The translations under genes and the position numbers were made by a program. A stretch of 46,052 nt of DNA from assembly GCA_026986115.1 (NCBI GenBank), contig JALSPG010000053.1, positions 1-46,052 of the forward strand, written 5' to 3'. Numbering within the stretch: position 1 is the first letter of the stretch; each line of letters begins with the position of its first letter. This DNA is from Thermodesulfobacteriales bacterium (GTDB taxonomy: Bacteria; Desulfobacterota; Thermodesulfobacteria; Thermodesulfobacteriales; Thermodesulfatatoraceae). Under the pieces are notes generated by a model. The model saw only the letters and a list, made by a program, of their open reading frames with translations. It searched no databases and had not been told where the DNA came from. This document shows, piece after piece, positions 12,069 to 22,870 of the stretch.

Positions 12069-12884
12069 TTACCTTCGGGTTGCAGCTTTTAATTCTCTTA
12101 CAAAACGACTTACCTCTTTTACCAGGGTGGCAGGTTCTTCTTGATAGCGAGCAATAATCTTGACTATGGCACTTCCCACTACGATGGCATCTGTAAAAGG
12201 GGCAAGATTTGCTACCTGTTGGGGGGTGGAGATACCAAAACCTACCGCCACCGGTACCGGAGATAATTCACGGGCAAGATCTAATTTGAGAGCCAGATCT
12301 TCGGGGAGTTTTTCTCGGGCTCCAGTAATTCCGGTAACAGAGACATAATACAGGAAGCCTGTACAAGCTTCAGCTATTTTAGCCAATCTTTCGGGAGGAG
12401 TAGTGGGAGCAGCGAGCAGAATTGCCGCAAGTTTTCTTTTCCGGGCTTCTTTTAACCAAGGTTTAGCTTCTTCTAAAGGGAGATCCGGAATAATAGCCCC
12501 GTCAAGACCGGCTTCTTGGGCTTTAAGGGCAAAATTGGCCAGACCAAAGCGAAAAAAAGGATTTAAATATCCCATAATTACTACTGGGGTTTTAAATCCT
12601 TCGGAGCGAATTTTTTGGATCATCTCCAAAAATTGGGGCAGAGAAGGTTTGTTTTTTAAGGCCCTCTGGGCAGCTTCCTGGATAGTGGGACCATCGGCCA
12701 AAGGGTCAGAAAAGGGAAAACCAAGCTCGATAACATCGGCTCCCGCTTCTTCCAAGGCCCAAAGTAGCTCTTCCGTAACTTTGAGATCTGGGTCTGCCCC
12801 CTCGATAAAGGGAATGAGAGCTGCTTCACCCCTTTCTTGGGCCTTAACAATGGCTTTTTCTACTCCAGAAGCTCCTCTAAGCAT
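12069..12884 (-). CDS. trpA: Tryptophan synthase alpha subunit
   Basis: [42 protein letters not shown] and GFGIS. Confidence 0.97.
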   Translation of the reverse strand: MLRGASGVEKAIVKAQERGEAALIPFIEGADPDLKVTEELLWALEEAGADVIELGFPFSDPLADGPTIQEAAQRALKNKPSLPQFLEMIQKIRSEGFKTPVVIMGYLNPFFRFGLANFALKAQEAGLDGAIIPDLPLEEAKPWLKEARKRKLAAILLAAPTTPPERLAKIAEACTGFLYYVSVTGITGAREKLPEDLALKLDLARELSPVPVAVGFGISTPQQVANLAPFTDAIVVGSAIVKIIARYQEEPATLVKEVSRFVRELKAATRR

Positions 12885-14076
12885 GGGGTTTCCTTTTCAA
12901 ATATTGACAAACAGCAGCTACATCTTTGTCTCCCCGTCCCGAAAGGTTGATGACAACGATGCTGCCTTCAGGGAGTTGGGGTGCTATTTTCACGAGATAA
13001 GCTATAGCATGTGCGCTCTCTAACGCCGGAATAATGCCTTCGGTTTCAGAAAGTAAACGAAAGGCAGAAAGTGCCTCTTCGTCCTCTACCGCTACATATT
13101 CGGCTCGGCCAGTTTCTTTAAAAAAGGCGTGTTCCGGGCCCACACCTGGATAATCAAGCCCAGGAGCAATAGAATGTGCCCCTTTTATTTGTCCTACTTT
13201 GTCTTGTAAAAGATAGGTGAGCATTCCGTGGAGAATTCCGGGTTCTCCTACAGTAAGAGTGGCAGAGTGCTTATCTGAATCAAGTCCTGCTCCTGCTGCT
13301 TCTACTCCGATCATTTTTACCATTTGATCGTTAACGAAAGGAAAAAAGAAACCCATGGCGTTAGAGCCACCCCCTACACAGGCCAAAATGACATCAGGTA
13401 GTCTTCCTTCGGCGGCAAGAATTTGTCTTCTGGTTTCTTTGCCTATCACACTTTGGAAATCTCTTACCATCATAGGGTAAGGATGGGGCCCAACTACCGA
13501 ACCAATGACGTAGTAGGTGGTTTCTACGTTGGTAACCCAGTCTCTAATGGCTTCATTGATAGCATCTTTTAAAGTCTGGGTGCCAGAATAGACGGGAACC
13601 ACCTTGGCCCCCAGTAGTTCCATCCGAAAGACATTCATCTCTTGGCGTACCGTATCTTTTGCCCCCATGTAAACAGTACATTCTAAGCCCAAAAGAGCGG
13701 CTGCTGTAGCCGTAGCCACACCGTGTTGCCCCGCTCCTGTTTCCGCTATGATGCGTTTTTTTCCCATTTTTTTGGCCAGCAAAACCTGTCCTAGGGTATT
13801 GTTAATTTTGTGGGCTCCGGTATGGGTTAGATCTTCACGTTTGAGGTAAATCTTCAGATGCCCTCCTAGCTTTTGGGCCAACTTGCGGGCTGGGTAAAGA
13901 GGAGTAGGACGCCCCACATAGGTCTTGAGATAAAAATCAAGTTCTTTTTTGAAGTCTTTGTCTCGTTTGAAATGCCGATAGGCATCTTCTAGTTCGAAAA
14001 GGGCCGGCATAAGGGTTTCAGGAACATATCTGCCCCCGAAAGGGCCAAAATGACCACGCTTATCTGGCAGGGCCAA
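12877..14076 (-). CDS. trpB: Tryptophan synthase beta subunit
   Basis: [42 protein letters not shown] and [10 protein letters not shown]. Confidence 0.98.
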   Translation of the reverse strand: MALPDKRGHFGPFGGRYVPETLMPALFELEDAYRHFKRDKDFKKELDFYLKTYVGRPTPLYPARKLAQKLGGHLKIYLKREDLTHTGAHKINNTLGQVLLAKKMGKKRIIAETGAGQHGVATATAAALLGLECTVYMGAKDTVRQEMNVFRMELLGAKVVPVYSGTQTLKDAINEAIRDWVTNVETTYYVIGSVVGPHPYPMMVRDFQSVIGKETRRQILAAEGRLPDVILACVGGGSNAMGFFFPFVNDQMVKMIGVEAAGAGLDSDKHSATLTVGEPGILHGMLTYLLQDKVGQIKGAHSIAPGLDYPGVGPEHAFFKETGRAEYVAVEDEEALSAFRLLSETEGIIPALESAHAIAYLVKIAPQLPEGSIVVINLSGRGDKDVAAVCQYLKRKPHA

Positions 14077-14100
14077 AACCGCCTCCTTTTTGCTTCAAAG

Positions 14101-14835
14101 TTACTGGGCTCCTTCTTCCTCGTCAAATGTTGTTTCTTCTTCACTTGTAATTTCGCGGAGAAATTCTTTTTCTACCAAAAGGATAACTAACTCTCCTACT
14201 TCTTGAAGTTTAGTTTCAAAAATTTCCAGACGGGCGACAAAAAAATTGTAAGACATACTTGCTGGAATCGCGGCAAAAAGCCCCAGGGCAGTTGCTATCA
14301 ATGCTTCGGCAATCCCTGGAGCTACTGTAGCTAAGGTGGCATTGCCTTTGAAGCCAATTTGTTGAAAGGCTGTCATAATCCCCCAGACCGTGCCAAAAAG
14401 GCCAATAAAAGGGGCACTGTTTCCTGCGATGGCCAAGAAAGAGAGGCCTTCTCGTAGGGGTAAAAGTTCTCGTTCGCGAGCGATAGCAAGATGCCGGTTT
14501 AAACGCTTGATAAACATTTCAAGCCAGAGGGCAAAAAGCTCTTTTTCTTCTGGGAGTGAACCTTCGGCTTTTAATCTTGCCACTTCTGCTAAAATAAAAC
14601 GGGCCACCTTCCAGGCTGCAGAATGCCTGTAACGGCGCATTTTGCTAGCCAAATCTCCCAAATTTGAGCTCTTTTCTGCAAGCTGGCAAAGTTCAGAAAG
14701 CCCTTGTCCGGCAATTTTAAACTGCCGCCATTTAAGAAAAATTACAGCCCAAGTAAGAACGGAAAAAAGAATTAGTAAGAGAAGGGTGAGTTTAGCTACC
14801 GGTCCAGCGGATAGCAAAAGGTGAAAGAGATTCAA
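14101..14835 (-). CDS. MotA/TolQ/ExbB proton-channel family protein
   Basis: GNSAPFIGLFGTVWGIMTAFQQIG and APGIAEALIATALGLFAAIPASMSYN. Confidence 0.93.
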   Translation of the reverse strand: MNLFHLLLSAGPVAKLTLLLLILFSVLTWAVIFLKWRQFKIAGQGLSELCQLAEKSSNLGDLASKMRRYRHSAAWKVARFILAEVARLKAEGSLPEEKELFALWLEMFIKRLNRHLAIARERELLPLREGLSFLAIAGNSAPFIGLFGTVWGIMTAFQQIGFKGNATLATVAPGIAEALIATALGLFAAIPASMSYNFFVARLEIFETKLQEVGELVILLVEKEFLREITSEEETTFDEEEGAQ

Positions 14836-15674
14836 GCCCTACCTCCTTCGAAGAAAGGTGGAGGAAACCCAGGTTCTATAAGCCTTTCTTTTTTCAGAAA
14901 CTCCAAAAAGGTTAAAACAGCCCTTTTACCTTCCTCGCCAAGATCGTAAGTGAATCGGTTTACAAAAGTTTTGATATGTTGGTGAATAGTTTCGGGGGCC
15001 ATTTCCTGGGCATATTTTTGGATGAATTCCCAAAGCGGGGAAATATCTCGCTGAGCAAAGGTGAGGCTTCTTTGAAGGTCCTCTAAAAAAAGTAATTTTA
15101 TCTCTTCTAAGAGATCTCGTCTTACGAAGATGCCTCCCAATGGTAAGGGAAGCCCGGTTTTTTTCTCCCACCATTCTCCCAGATCTACTAATTTATGGAG
15201 GCCATATTTTTGATAGACAAAGCGTCCTTCATGAATGAGAAGTCCGGCTTCGACTTCTCCCTTAAGGAGGGCTGGAATAATTTGATCGTAACGCAGAGGT
15301 TTTACTTTTCCCAAAGGGCTATAAAAGCGTAAAAGGCAATACGCAGTGGTGTGAAGACCGGGAATTGCTACACAAGCTTCAGAAAGGTCCAAGGAAGGCT
15401 TAAGAGAAACAACAAGGGGGCCACATCCGTAACCCAAGGCTGCTCCTATTGGTAGAAGCTCATAATAATTTATAACAAATGGGAGGACCCCGAAAGAGAG
15501 TTTTGAGACAGGAAGGATTCTCTTTTGTGCCCACAGGTTTAAGGTTTCTACATCTTCTAAGGTAAATTCATAGATCAGGTTTTGACTAACAAGCCCTTTT
15601 ATAAGGGCTCCGAAAATAAAAGTATCATTAGGGCAGGGAGAAAGGCCAATTTTTAAAGGTTCTCCTGGAGCCAT
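14832..15674 (-). CDS. mqnD: 1,4-dihydroxy-6-naphthoate synthase (menaquinone, futalosine pathway)
   Basis: IGLSPCPNDTFIFGAL N-terminus and GLLIHEGRFVYQKYGL; adjacent to an MqnB-like gene. Confidence 0.9.
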   Translation of the reverse strand: MAPGEPLKIGLSPCPNDTFIFGALIKGLVSQNLIYEFTLEDVETLNLWAQKRILPVSKLSFGVLPFVINYYELLPIGAALGYGCGPLVVSLKPSLDLSEACVAIPGLHTTAYCLLRFYSPLGKVKPLRYDQIIPALLKGEVEAGLLIHEGRFVYQKYGLHKLVDLGEWWEKKTGLPLPLGGIFVRRDLLEEIKLLFLEDLQRSLTFAQRDISPLWEFIQKYAQEMAPETIHQHIKTFVNRFTYDLGEEGKRAVLTFLEFLKKERLIEPGFPPPFFEGGRA

Positions 15675-16267
15675 TTAAGGGCTTCTCCAAGCCTTTCTAA
15701 GGCTTCTTCGATGTGCCAAGGGGCATAAGGATCTGCGATCAAATTACTCACCGTTCTCAATTCTAGCAAGGCGATGTTGCATTTCTGGGCTGCTATGGCT
15801 ACAGAGAAACCCTCCATATTTTCGATAAGGGCCCCACGGTGCTTGAGGGCTAAAATTTCTCCGCGTTTAGGGTCTTTCGTGGCGCAACAGACCGTAACAA
15901 AGGGGCCGCATTCTATGGGGAATTTTTCTTCTAGGCAAAGGGTAGCCTTTTCGAGCAGTGGATGGCGTAAGGAACACTCTTTTAATGCCGGTAGCGTTTC
16001 GGCGAAATCTCCTTGGATGAGATAATGGCAGATTCCCAGATCCCCAAAATATTCTACCGTGGCTAGAGCTAGATCTCCAATTTGGAGTCCACTGCCAGGA
16101 TAGGCACCACCGATTCCTGCGAGGATAATAGGCCCTGAAATCTCTTTGGAAAAAAGCCTAAAGGCACCAAGGGCGGCTTCCACCGGCCCCATACCTATGA
16201 CGTGGGGTTTAAGCCCCATTTTTTTGAGAGGCTGGGCTTCAAGTTCTGTAGGTACCAGTAAAAACAT
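15653..16267 (-). CDS. mqnB: Futalosine hydrolase
   Basis: Nucleosidase-family fold: GMGPVEAALGA, LAGIGGAYPGSGLQIGDLALA, ENMEGFSVA and ELRTVSN. Confidence 0.9.
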   Translation of the reverse strand: MFLLVPTELEAQPLKKMGLKPHVIGMGPVEAALGAFRLFSKEISGPIILAGIGGAYPGSGLQIGDLALATVEYFGDLGICHYLIQGDFAETLPALKECSLRHPLLEKATLCLEEKFPIECGPFVTVCCATKDPKRGEILALKHRGALIENMEGFSVAIAAQKCNIALLELRTVSNLIADPYAPWHIEEALERLGEALKWLQENL

Positions 16268-17637
16268 TATCCCTTCGCAATCATAGCCCGCATAAGATCA
16301 GCAGCGTTTTCAGTGTGTCCGGAAATATCACAGATGAATTCCGTGAGTTTGAGAAGATAATAAATAGAAAGGGGGTCGATCTTAAGGGCAAATATTTCCC
16401 GTTTGAGGTCTGTAGCTACCTCATCGCTTTCGTGTTCGCGTTGCCGAATAGTGCGGACTACTTGTTTGGCTTCTTCTCGGGCCTTGTTGTCGGCTGTGGA
16501 AAGGTAAGCACGAGATTTTTCGATAAGAGGGATTAAAAGTTGAGAAGTCTCAGCATTATGTTTGGCCAGCGAAAGCATTTCCTGGGCTATTTCTTCCCTC
16601 GGTTTTACCTGTCTGAAGGTTAGCCATTTAAGGATATCTTCGGTGGCGTCTGCTACAGCGTCTTGCTCTTTGAGATAAAGGAAAAGTTCGAATTTATCTA
16701 CGGGCATGATGATTCCCGGCGGTAAATGCCCGCGAATATTTTGTTTGATCCGATCGGCTTCCCGCTCGATACGGATTATTTCTTGAGAGATCTCCTGGCA
16801 GCGTTCATAGTCCTGTTCAAAATAAGCCTCCAGAGCACTAGGAAGGAGTTCTGTACAAGTAAGGACGTGGCGGGCGTGGTTTTCTAAACATTCGAAAAGC
16901 TCCCTCTTCGGACGCCTTGGGGGTTCGGCAGAGGGTTCTTCTTTTGCAACCTGTTTTAAGCGTTCTTCACAAATGTCTTGGTGCCTTACGATGCGACCTT
17001 CAACGAGATAAATTACCTCTTCAGCAATGTTGGTGGCCAGATCTGCCACCCTTTCTAAGTTTTGGGCCACGATAATGTAATCAATTCCTACCCGAATAAT
17101 ATGAGAGTTTTTTTCCATGCATTGGATGACTTTTTCAATGACGATTTTTTTGTAATTGTCTACTTTTTCATCTCGAAGACAAATTTCGCAGGCCTTTTCG
17201 GTATCGTGAGTCACAAAGGCATCGATAGCACCATCGAGCATGGCAAGAGCCTCGCGCGCCATATCTGTAAGGTCAACAGGGCAGGTAAAAATCTTGGCTT
17301 TGGCAAGATCCGGAACCCTTTCAGCAATATTAACCGCCTGGTCTCCCAGGCGCTCAAGATCTCTGATCATGCTCATGGCAGAGGTAATGAACCGTAAATC
17401 GCTGGCCAAAGGATGATGCAGGGCTAGAGTTTTAAGGCAAAAAAGGAGGATCTCGTTTTCGATAGTGTCGATTTTTTGGTCTTGGTCAATTACCAAATGG
17501 GCAAGTTCTTCGTCACGCTCTTCAAAGGCTTTTACCGCAGTGCGGACAGATTCCGAGACTAAGCGGCACATTTCTAAGAGATAGTGTTTAATTTCTTGGA
17601 GGTCTTTTTGGAGTAAAACGTTCATTCTTTCCTCCAC
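16267..17637 (-). CDS. phoU: PhoU domain protein with C-terminal PhoU_div/DUF47-like domain
   Basis: N-terminal half is a full PhoU (DQKIDTIENEI, DLERLGDQAVNIAE, NLERVADLATNIAE); C-terminal half has EREADRIKQNIRGHLPPGIIMPVDKFELFLYLKEQDAVADATEDIL, typical of DUF47. Confidence 0.9.
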   Translation of the reverse strand: MEERMNVLLQKDLQEIKHYLLEMCRLVSESVRTAVKAFEERDEELAHLVIDQDQKIDTIENEILLFCLKTLALHHPLASDLRFITSAMSMIRDLERLGDQAVNIAERVPDLAKAKIFTCPVDLTDMAREALAMLDGAIDAFVTHDTEKACEICLRDEKVDNYKKIVIEKVIQCMEKNSHIIRVGIDYIIVAQNLERVADLATNIAEEVIYLVEGRIVRHQDICEERLKQVAKEEPSAEPPRRPKRELFECLENHARHVLTCTELLPSALEAYFEQDYERCQEISQEIIRIEREADRIKQNIRGHLPPGIIMPVDKFELFLYLKEQDAVADATEDILKWLTFRQVKPREEIAQEMLSLAKHNAETSQLLIPLIEKSRAYLSTADNKAREEAKQVVRTIRQREHESDEVATDLKREIFALKIDPLSIYYLLKLTEFICDISGHTENAADLMRAMIAKG

Positions 17638-17640
17638 TTT

Positions 17641-18408
17641 TTAACTAAATTTACCAGTTAGATATTCTTCTGTCCGCGGGTCTTTAGGATTAGTAAAAAC
17701 TTCCGCGGTGGGGCCAAATTCGATCAGTTCTCCCAAATAAAAAAAGGCCGTGTAATCTGATATACGACCAGCTTGAGGCATATTATGAGTAACAATGATA
17801 ATAGTTACGGTTCTTTTAAGTTCTACGATGAGGTTTTCTATTTGAAGAGTGGCTTTAGGATCTAAGGCTGAAGTGGGCTCATCCATCAAGAGTACTTCTG
17901 GTTTTACAGCCAAGGCCCTTGCGATACATAATCTTTGTTGCTGACCACCTGAAAGAAAAGTTCCCCGTCGGTGGAGGACGTCCTTGACCTCGTCCCAAAG
18001 AGCCGCTTTTTTGAGGGCATCTTCTACAATACGGTTGGCCTCTTTTTTGGGGAGGCGGATACCTAAGAGCTTATAACCAGCAAGGACGTTTTCGTAGATA
18101 GTCATTGTAGGGAAGGGATTAGGACGCTGGAATACCATGCCTACTTTTCGCCTTACAACGATGGGATCCATCTTGAGGATATCCTGGTCTCGTAAATAGA
18201 TCTTACCGGTGATTTTGGCTCCGGGAGTAAGTTCATGAAGACGATTTAGGCAACGGATAAAGGTAGTCTTCCCACAACCGGAAGGCCCCATTACCGCGGT
18301 GACTTTTTTCTCTGGTATTTTAACTGTTACATGTTTGATGGCCATGAAATCTCCATAATAAGCGCAAAGGTCTTCGGTGCAGAAAATGTGATTTTTAATG
18401 AGGGTCAT
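17641..18408 (-). CDS. pstB: Phosphate ABC transporter ATP-binding protein
   Basis: [54 protein letters not shown] and [12 protein letters not shown]. Confidence 0.98.
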   Translation of the reverse strand: MTLIKNHIFCTEDLCAYYGDFMAIKHVTVKIPEKKVTAVMGPSGCGKTTFIRCLNRLHELTPGAKITGKIYLRDQDILKMDPIVVRRKVGMVFQRPNPFPTMTIYENVLAGYKLLGIRLPKKEANRIVEDALKKAALWDEVKDVLHRRGTFLSGGQQQRLCIARALAVKPEVLLMDEPTSALDPKATLQIENLIVELKRTVTIIIVTHNMPQAGRISDYTAFFYLGELIEFGPTAEVFTNPKDPRTEEYLTGKFS

Positions 18409-18409
18409 T

Positions 18410-19270
18410 TTATTTCTCCCCGGCGATTCTTCTGGCCAGAATCCGCGAAAGAATATTTAAGGCAAGAACCATAAATACCAGAACGATAGATGCTCCCCAG
18501 GCTTGTTGCCACCAATCTTCATAAGGGCTGGTGGCATAATTGAAAATAACTAGCGGTAAAGCATTCATGGGCTCAATAGGATTTAACGTCATAAACTGGT
18601 TACCAAAAGCGGTAAAAAGCAAAGGGGCTGTCTCTCCGGCGATCCTGGCTATTGCGATGAGGATTCCGGTAGTGACCCCTACCATCCCTGTAGGGAGAAC
18701 CACTTTAAGCACAGTACGCCAGTATGGAATTCCCAAAGCTAAAGAAGCTTCTCGTAAGATATCCGGTACAAGTTTTAAAACTTCTTCAGTGGTACGAACC
18801 ACCACCGGAATCATCATCAGAGCCAAGGCCACAGAGCCTGAAAGGGCGGAAAAATGTCCCATGGGCCTTACAACCCAAGCGTAGGCCACGATGCCGATTA
18901 CGATGGAAGGGACCCCTTGTAATACGTCTGCAGAAATCCGGACGGCATGTGCTAATTTCGATTCTTTTCCGTATTCCGAGAGATAAATACCAGCCATAAT
19001 AGAGATAGGAACGCCGATAAGGGTGGCTAGCCCCACGATAATAAGGGTTCCGCAAATGGCGTTGGCTATACCCCCACCGGGTTCTCCCGGAGGAGCGGGA
19101 AGATGGAGAAAAAAGTCAATACTCAAGCTCGAAAGGCCTTTATGAAGGAGCTGGAAGAGAATGAGAAAGAGGGGCAGAGTAGGTATGAGGGCCAAAAGGG
19201 TAATGATTCCCAGAATAATTTTGTTTTTTAAACGCCGCCAATTTTCACGTGCCGGATAAGAATTTTTCAT
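18410..19270 (-). CDS. pstA: Phosphate ABC transporter permease
   Basis: [36 protein letters not shown] and [33 protein letters not shown]. Confidence 0.96.
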   Translation of the reverse strand: MKNSYPARENWRRLKNKIILGIITLLALIPTLPLFLILFQLLHKGLSSLSIDFFLHLPAPPGEPGGGIANAICGTLIIVGLATLIGVPISIMAGIYLSEYGKESKLAHAVRISADVLQGVPSIVIGIVAYAWVVRPMGHFSALSGSVALALMMIPVVVRTTEEVLKLVPDILREASLALGIPYWRTVLKVVLPTGMVGVTTGILIAIARIAGETAPLLFTAFGNQFMTLNPIEPMNALPLVIFNYATSPYEDWWQQAWGASIVLVFMVLALNILSRILARRIAGEK

Positions 19271-20172
19271 TTTACTTTGGTTTTCACAATAAAGATGCGA
19301 GCCACAAGGTTTACGATCACGGTTATCACAAAAAGCAAGAGACCTATTTCCACCAAAGCTGCCAGGTGAAGGTCTTCGGTGGCTTCGGTAAATTCATTGG
19401 CAATGACGCTTGCCATGGTATTGGCAAGATCCCAAATACTTTGTGGCATGGCAGAACGGTTGCCAATCACCATTGTAACAGCCATAGTTTCTCCAAGGGC
19501 CCGACCAAGGGCAAGAACAATCCCTGCCAGAATGCCTGAGCGGGCGTAAGGAAGAACAACATGGCGGATAGTCTCCCACCGCGTGGCTCCAAGCCCATAG
19601 GCAGCTTCTTTTAGATCTTGGGGCACAAGAGAGATGACATCCCGGGCAACCGAAAGGGCATAGGGTAAAATCATAATGGCCAGCACCAAAGAGGCAGTAA
19701 AGAGCCCCAAACCATAAGGCGGAGCCCCTATCTTCATTTCGAAAGATCTCACCAATGGTACCAGGTAAAAAAGTGCCCAAAGACCATAAATTACCGAAGG
19801 AATACCTGCTAAAAGTTCAATAACGAAAGAAACCGGGTTAGCCACCTTGGCCGGTGCAAGCTCTCCTAAAAAAATGGCCCCCGCTAAGGCAAATGGGGTA
19901 GCAATGGCTAAAGACAGAAAGGAAGTGATAAGGGTGCCCACTAAAAAGGGTAAAGCACCAAATTCTAAAGTTACCGGGTCCCAAGTGGTGCGCCAGAGGA
20001 ATTTGAGGCCATAGGTTTTGATGGCAGGCCAAGATTCGTAAACTAAAGTAAAAAAGGCTGCTATTACCAGGATGATTACAAAGATTCCCGTCCCGGTGGC
20101 CAGTTTACGAAAGGCGATATCGTATTTAATTTGCCGATAGAGATTTTTGGGAAGTTCTTTGGGCGTTGGCAT
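19267..20172 (-). CDS. pstC: Phosphate ABC transporter permease
   Basis: LAGIPSVIYGLWALFYLVP, LAIMILPYALSVARDVISLVPQDLKEAAYGLGATRWETI; likely start at internal MPTPKELPK. Confidence 0.95.
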   Translation of the reverse strand: MPTPKELPKNLYRQIKYDIAFRKLATGTGIFVIILVIAAFFTLVYESWPAIKTYGLKFLWRTTWDPVTLEFGALPFLVGTLITSFLSLAIATPFALAGAIFLGELAPAKVANPVSFVIELLAGIPSVIYGLWALFYLVPLVRSFEMKIGAPPYGLGLFTASLVLAIMILPYALSVARDVISLVPQDLKEAAYGLGATRWETIRHVVLPYARSGILAGIVLALGRALGETMAVTMVIGNRSAMPQSIWDLANTMASVIANEFTEATEDLHLAALVEIGLLLFVITVIVNLVARIFIVKTKVK

Positions 20173-20184
20173 CACAAAGATTGT

Positions 20185-20219
20185 ATAAAATTTAAAGACA
20201 ACAGTTGTTACAATTTTAT
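20185..20219. promoter_or_regulatory. Imperfect dyad between divergent pstC and DUF362 genes
   Basis: ATAAAATT-taaag-ACAAC-A-GTTGT-tac-AATTTTAT; the core ACAACAGTTGT is symmetric. Confidence 0.4.
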
Positions 20220-20239
20220 GACAAAAAAGGGGATAAGAT

Positions 20240-21352
20240 ATGGCAAGCAAAGTGTATTTTGTAGATTTTCGGGTGGAAGAAAAAAAGAGCCTTTTGGATA
20301 AATTAGAAAAACTTTTAGCCCCTTTTGAAATCTCCCAAAAATTTCGAAAAAACGCCCTGGTAGCCATAAAGATCCACTTTGGAGAACTGGGGAATTTGGC
20401 CTATCTACGGCCCCAATGGGCTGCACGCTTGGTTAGGTTCTTAAAGAAGGCATCCCTTAAACCCTTTCTTACAGATACCAGCACCCTCTACAAGGGAAGT
20501 CGTTCTGATGCCGTAGTTCATTTAGAAACCGCCATTGCCAACGGATTTGATTTTGCCGTAGTAGGAGCCCCGCTCATCATTGCTGATGGCTTGCGGGGAA
20601 ATACGTACGAACGGCTTGAACTTGATCTTCCAGTACTTAAAGAATTTTATGTAGCCAAAGAAATCTACCGTGCCGATGGCCTTATAGCTCTTACCCATTT
20701 TAAAGGACATGAGCTTTCGGGTTTCGGAGGGGCTATCAAAAACGTTGGAATGGGAGGCGCAGCGCGCAAAGGCAAACTCCAGCAACATTCGACCATTGCT
20801 CCCAAGGTAAGCAAAAAACAATGTATCGGCTGTGGTACTTGTCGGGAGTATTGCCCGGTTGGGGCTCCAGAATGGGTGGAGGGGGCTAAGAAGAAGCGAA
20901 TGCGTATTAACGAGAAGAAATGTATCGGATGTGGAGAATGCATTGCCATCTGTCCTCAAGGAGCCATCAAAGTCCAGTGGAACGAGCAAGCTGTCCCATT
21001 TATGAAGAAGATGGCGGAATACGCTTACGCAGTCCTTTCCAACAAGAGAGGTCGGATGTTCTTTATTTCTTTTGTGCAAAATGTTTCTCCAGCCTGTGAT
21101 TGTTATCATTTCAATGATTACCCCATTGTGCGAGATATAGGGATCTTGGCCTCAGAAGATCCGGTAGCTATTGACCAAGCTGCAGTCGAATTAGTTAATG
21201 CCGAGCCTGCCTTGCCAGGGGCCAAAATTGCTGCAGGCCCAGGAGAAGATAAGTTTCGGGCTCTTTATCCTGAAATCGATTGGAGTGTACAACTCAAACA
21301 CGCCGAAGAAATAGGCCTCGGAAGCCGGGAATATGAACTTGTGCGCCTATGA
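20240..21352 (+). CDS. DUF362 / 4Fe-4S binding domain protein
   Basis: KIHFGELGNLAYLRPQ, FKGHELSGFGGAIKNVGMGGA, and two ferredoxin motifs CIGCGTCREYCP and CIGCGECIAICP. Confidence 0.93.
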   Translation: MASKVYFVDFRVEEKKSLLDKLEKLLAPFEISQKFRKNALVAIKIHFGELGNLAYLRPQWAARLVRFLKKASLKPFLTDTSTLYKGSRSDAVVHLETAIANGFDFAVVGAPLIIADGLRGNTYERLELDLPVLKEFYVAKEIYRADGLIALTHFKGHELSGFGGAIKNVGMGGAARKGKLQQHSTIAPKVSKKQCIGCGTCREYCPVGAPEWVEGAKKKRMRINEKKCIGCGECIAICPQGAIKVQWNEQAVPFMKKMAEYAYAVLSNKRGRMFFISFVQNVSPACDCYHFNDYPIVRDIGILASEDPVAIDQAAVELVNAEPALPGAKIAAGPGEDKFRALYPEIDWSVQLKHAEEIGLGSREYELVRL

Positions 21353-21819
21353 AACTTGCTGGCGATCGTACCGTGGGAAGGCTGGTAAAATGGCTCCGGA
21401 TTTTAGGCATCCCTTGCGACCTGATTGCTATCAAAAACAAAGACCAAATCCCAGAAGGAGTTTTTCTTCTTACCCGGGCTTCTTCTCTTGCTTCAGAGAA
21501 AAGCCTTGTACTTCCTTATGAGAAACCTGCTGACCAGCTCCGCTTTGTTCTCCAAGAATTTCCCTTTCTCTGGAAAGAACTGCGTCCTTTTAGTCTCTGT
21601 CTTCTCTGTAACAGAAGGCTTGAAAAAGTGCCCAAAGAAGAGGTCTTTGGCCTCGTTCCAGATCACGTTTACAAAACCCAAAAGAAATTTCGGCGTTGTC
21701 CAAGCTGTGGGCGCCTTTATTGGCCGGGAAGCCATCAGGTTCTTATGAAAAGGCGTTTGGAGGAGATCCTTGGAAGGTCTCTTACTGTCGATCAAGATGG
21801 GTCGGAAGGTAAATCTTAA
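21349..21819 (+). CDS. Mut7-C RNAse-domain protein
   Basis: GRLVKWLRILGIPCD, LLTRASSL, and CLLCNRR...CPSCGRLYWPGSH Zn-ribbon-like pattern. Confidence 0.88.
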   Translation: MKLAGDRTVGRLVKWLRILGIPCDLIAIKNKDQIPEGVFLLTRASSLASEKSLVLPYEKPADQLRFVLQEFPFLWKELRPFSLCLLCNRRLEKVPKEEVFGLVPDHVYKTQKKFRRCPSCGRLYWPGSHQVLMKRRLEEILGRSLTVDQDGSEGKS

Positions 21820-22870
21820 CAGTGGTTCCTTTTTCGGGAGCACTCTCAATAGAAATTTTTCCGCGGTGTTCTTCAATAATTTGTTTTACATAAGGAAGCC
21901 CTAACCCTGTTCGTTTTCCTTTCGTGGAATAAAAAGGTTTGAAGATGTAAGGCATAATTTCTTGGGGTATTCCCGGCCCTGTATCTTTGATTATCGCGTA
22001 ATTATATCCTTCTTTAAGGCCGGTTTTTACAGTGATAACATCTTCGGGCCCGCAGGCTTCGATAGCATTGCGCAATATATGCACGATGGCCACCTTGATG
22101 AGTTGGCCGTGGCCCCGGAAAAGAAGAGGTCCTTCAGAAAGATTAACGCGTAAGCGGATTTGTTTTTGTTCTGCTTCAGGTGAGACAAGACTTACAGCAG
22201 ATTTTACAATCTGATTGAGATCTTCGATCCGGAAGAATTCTACCTGTTTTTCCATTAAAGTTTCAAATTCTCTTACTAATTCTTCCAATTTTCGTACTTG
22301 TTCCAAAATTTTCCGAATTTTCTTTTCCATATCCCCGTCTTTAGGGCATTCTTTGGCGAGGCGCTTTATAAGGCCTCCGATTACCATCACCGGATTTCGG
22401 ATTTGGTGAGCGATACGGAGGGCAAGCTCCGTGGCAGTGCGTTCCGAGACGATCTGTTCCATATCCCGGTTGAGCTCCAAGATTTCTTTGCTCATATTTT
22501 CAAGCTTTTTTCTCTCTTCGTTAAGGCGCAGGCAAATATTTTCCACGTCTCGCATAAAAAGGGTAACTCCCACAATCATCATGAAAGACAAGGTATTGAG
22601 AGCCCCACAAAAAGGGGCCAATTGATGCCAGACAATATCTAATTTTAAAGCTATTAAAACATGCCTTAAAATATGGCCACCGGCCCGAAAGATAGCAAAA
22701 GCCATAAGAGTACCGGTAACCCAGCAGAGATAACTATAGCGAGGATTATTGGGATCAAGCCGGTGGGTTTTTAAGGCTTTAACAAAGGAAAGAACTCCAA
22801 AAAGGATCATCCCAACAGAACCTACCACATCGATAACACAAATAGACCATAAGGGAAGAAAAAAGCTCAT
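21782..22870 (-). CDS. Membrane sensor histidine kinase
   Basis: N-terminal TM segments, H-box ALRIAHQIRNPVMVIGGL, N-box HILRNAIEA, DTGPGIP and TGLGLPYVKQIIEEHRG. Confidence 0.93.
   Translation of the reverse strand: MSFFLPLWSICVIDVVGSVGMILFGVLSFVKALKTHRLDPNNPRYSYLCWVTGTLMAFAIFRAGGHILRHVLIALKLDIVWHQLAPFCGALNTLSFMMIVGVTLFMRDVENICLRLNEERKKLENMSKEILELNRDMEQIVSERTATELALRIAHQIRNPVMVIGGLIKRLAKECPKDGDMEKKIRKILEQVRKLEELVREFETLMEKQVEFFRIEDLNQIVKSAVSLVSPEAEQKQIRLRVNLSEGPLLFRGHGQLIKVAIVHILRNAIEACGPEDVITVKTGLKEGYNYAIIKDTGPGIPQEIMPYIFKPFYSTKGKRTGLGLPYVKQIIEEHRGKISIESAPEKGTTVKIYLPTHLDRQ

Noticed and set aside
12403-13023. 206-aa plus-strand ORF
   Set aside because: Antisense to the well-supported trpA/trpB genes; composition reflects the opposite strand rather than a protein.
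14101-14835. Tol/Exb energy-transduction system
   Set aside because: Only the TolQ/ExbB-like subunit is present; no adjacent TolR/ExbD or TonB/TolA, so I do not call a system.
20522-21109. 195-aa minus-strand ORF
   Set aside because: Antisense to the DUF362/ferredoxin gene with clear cysteine motifs on the plus strand.
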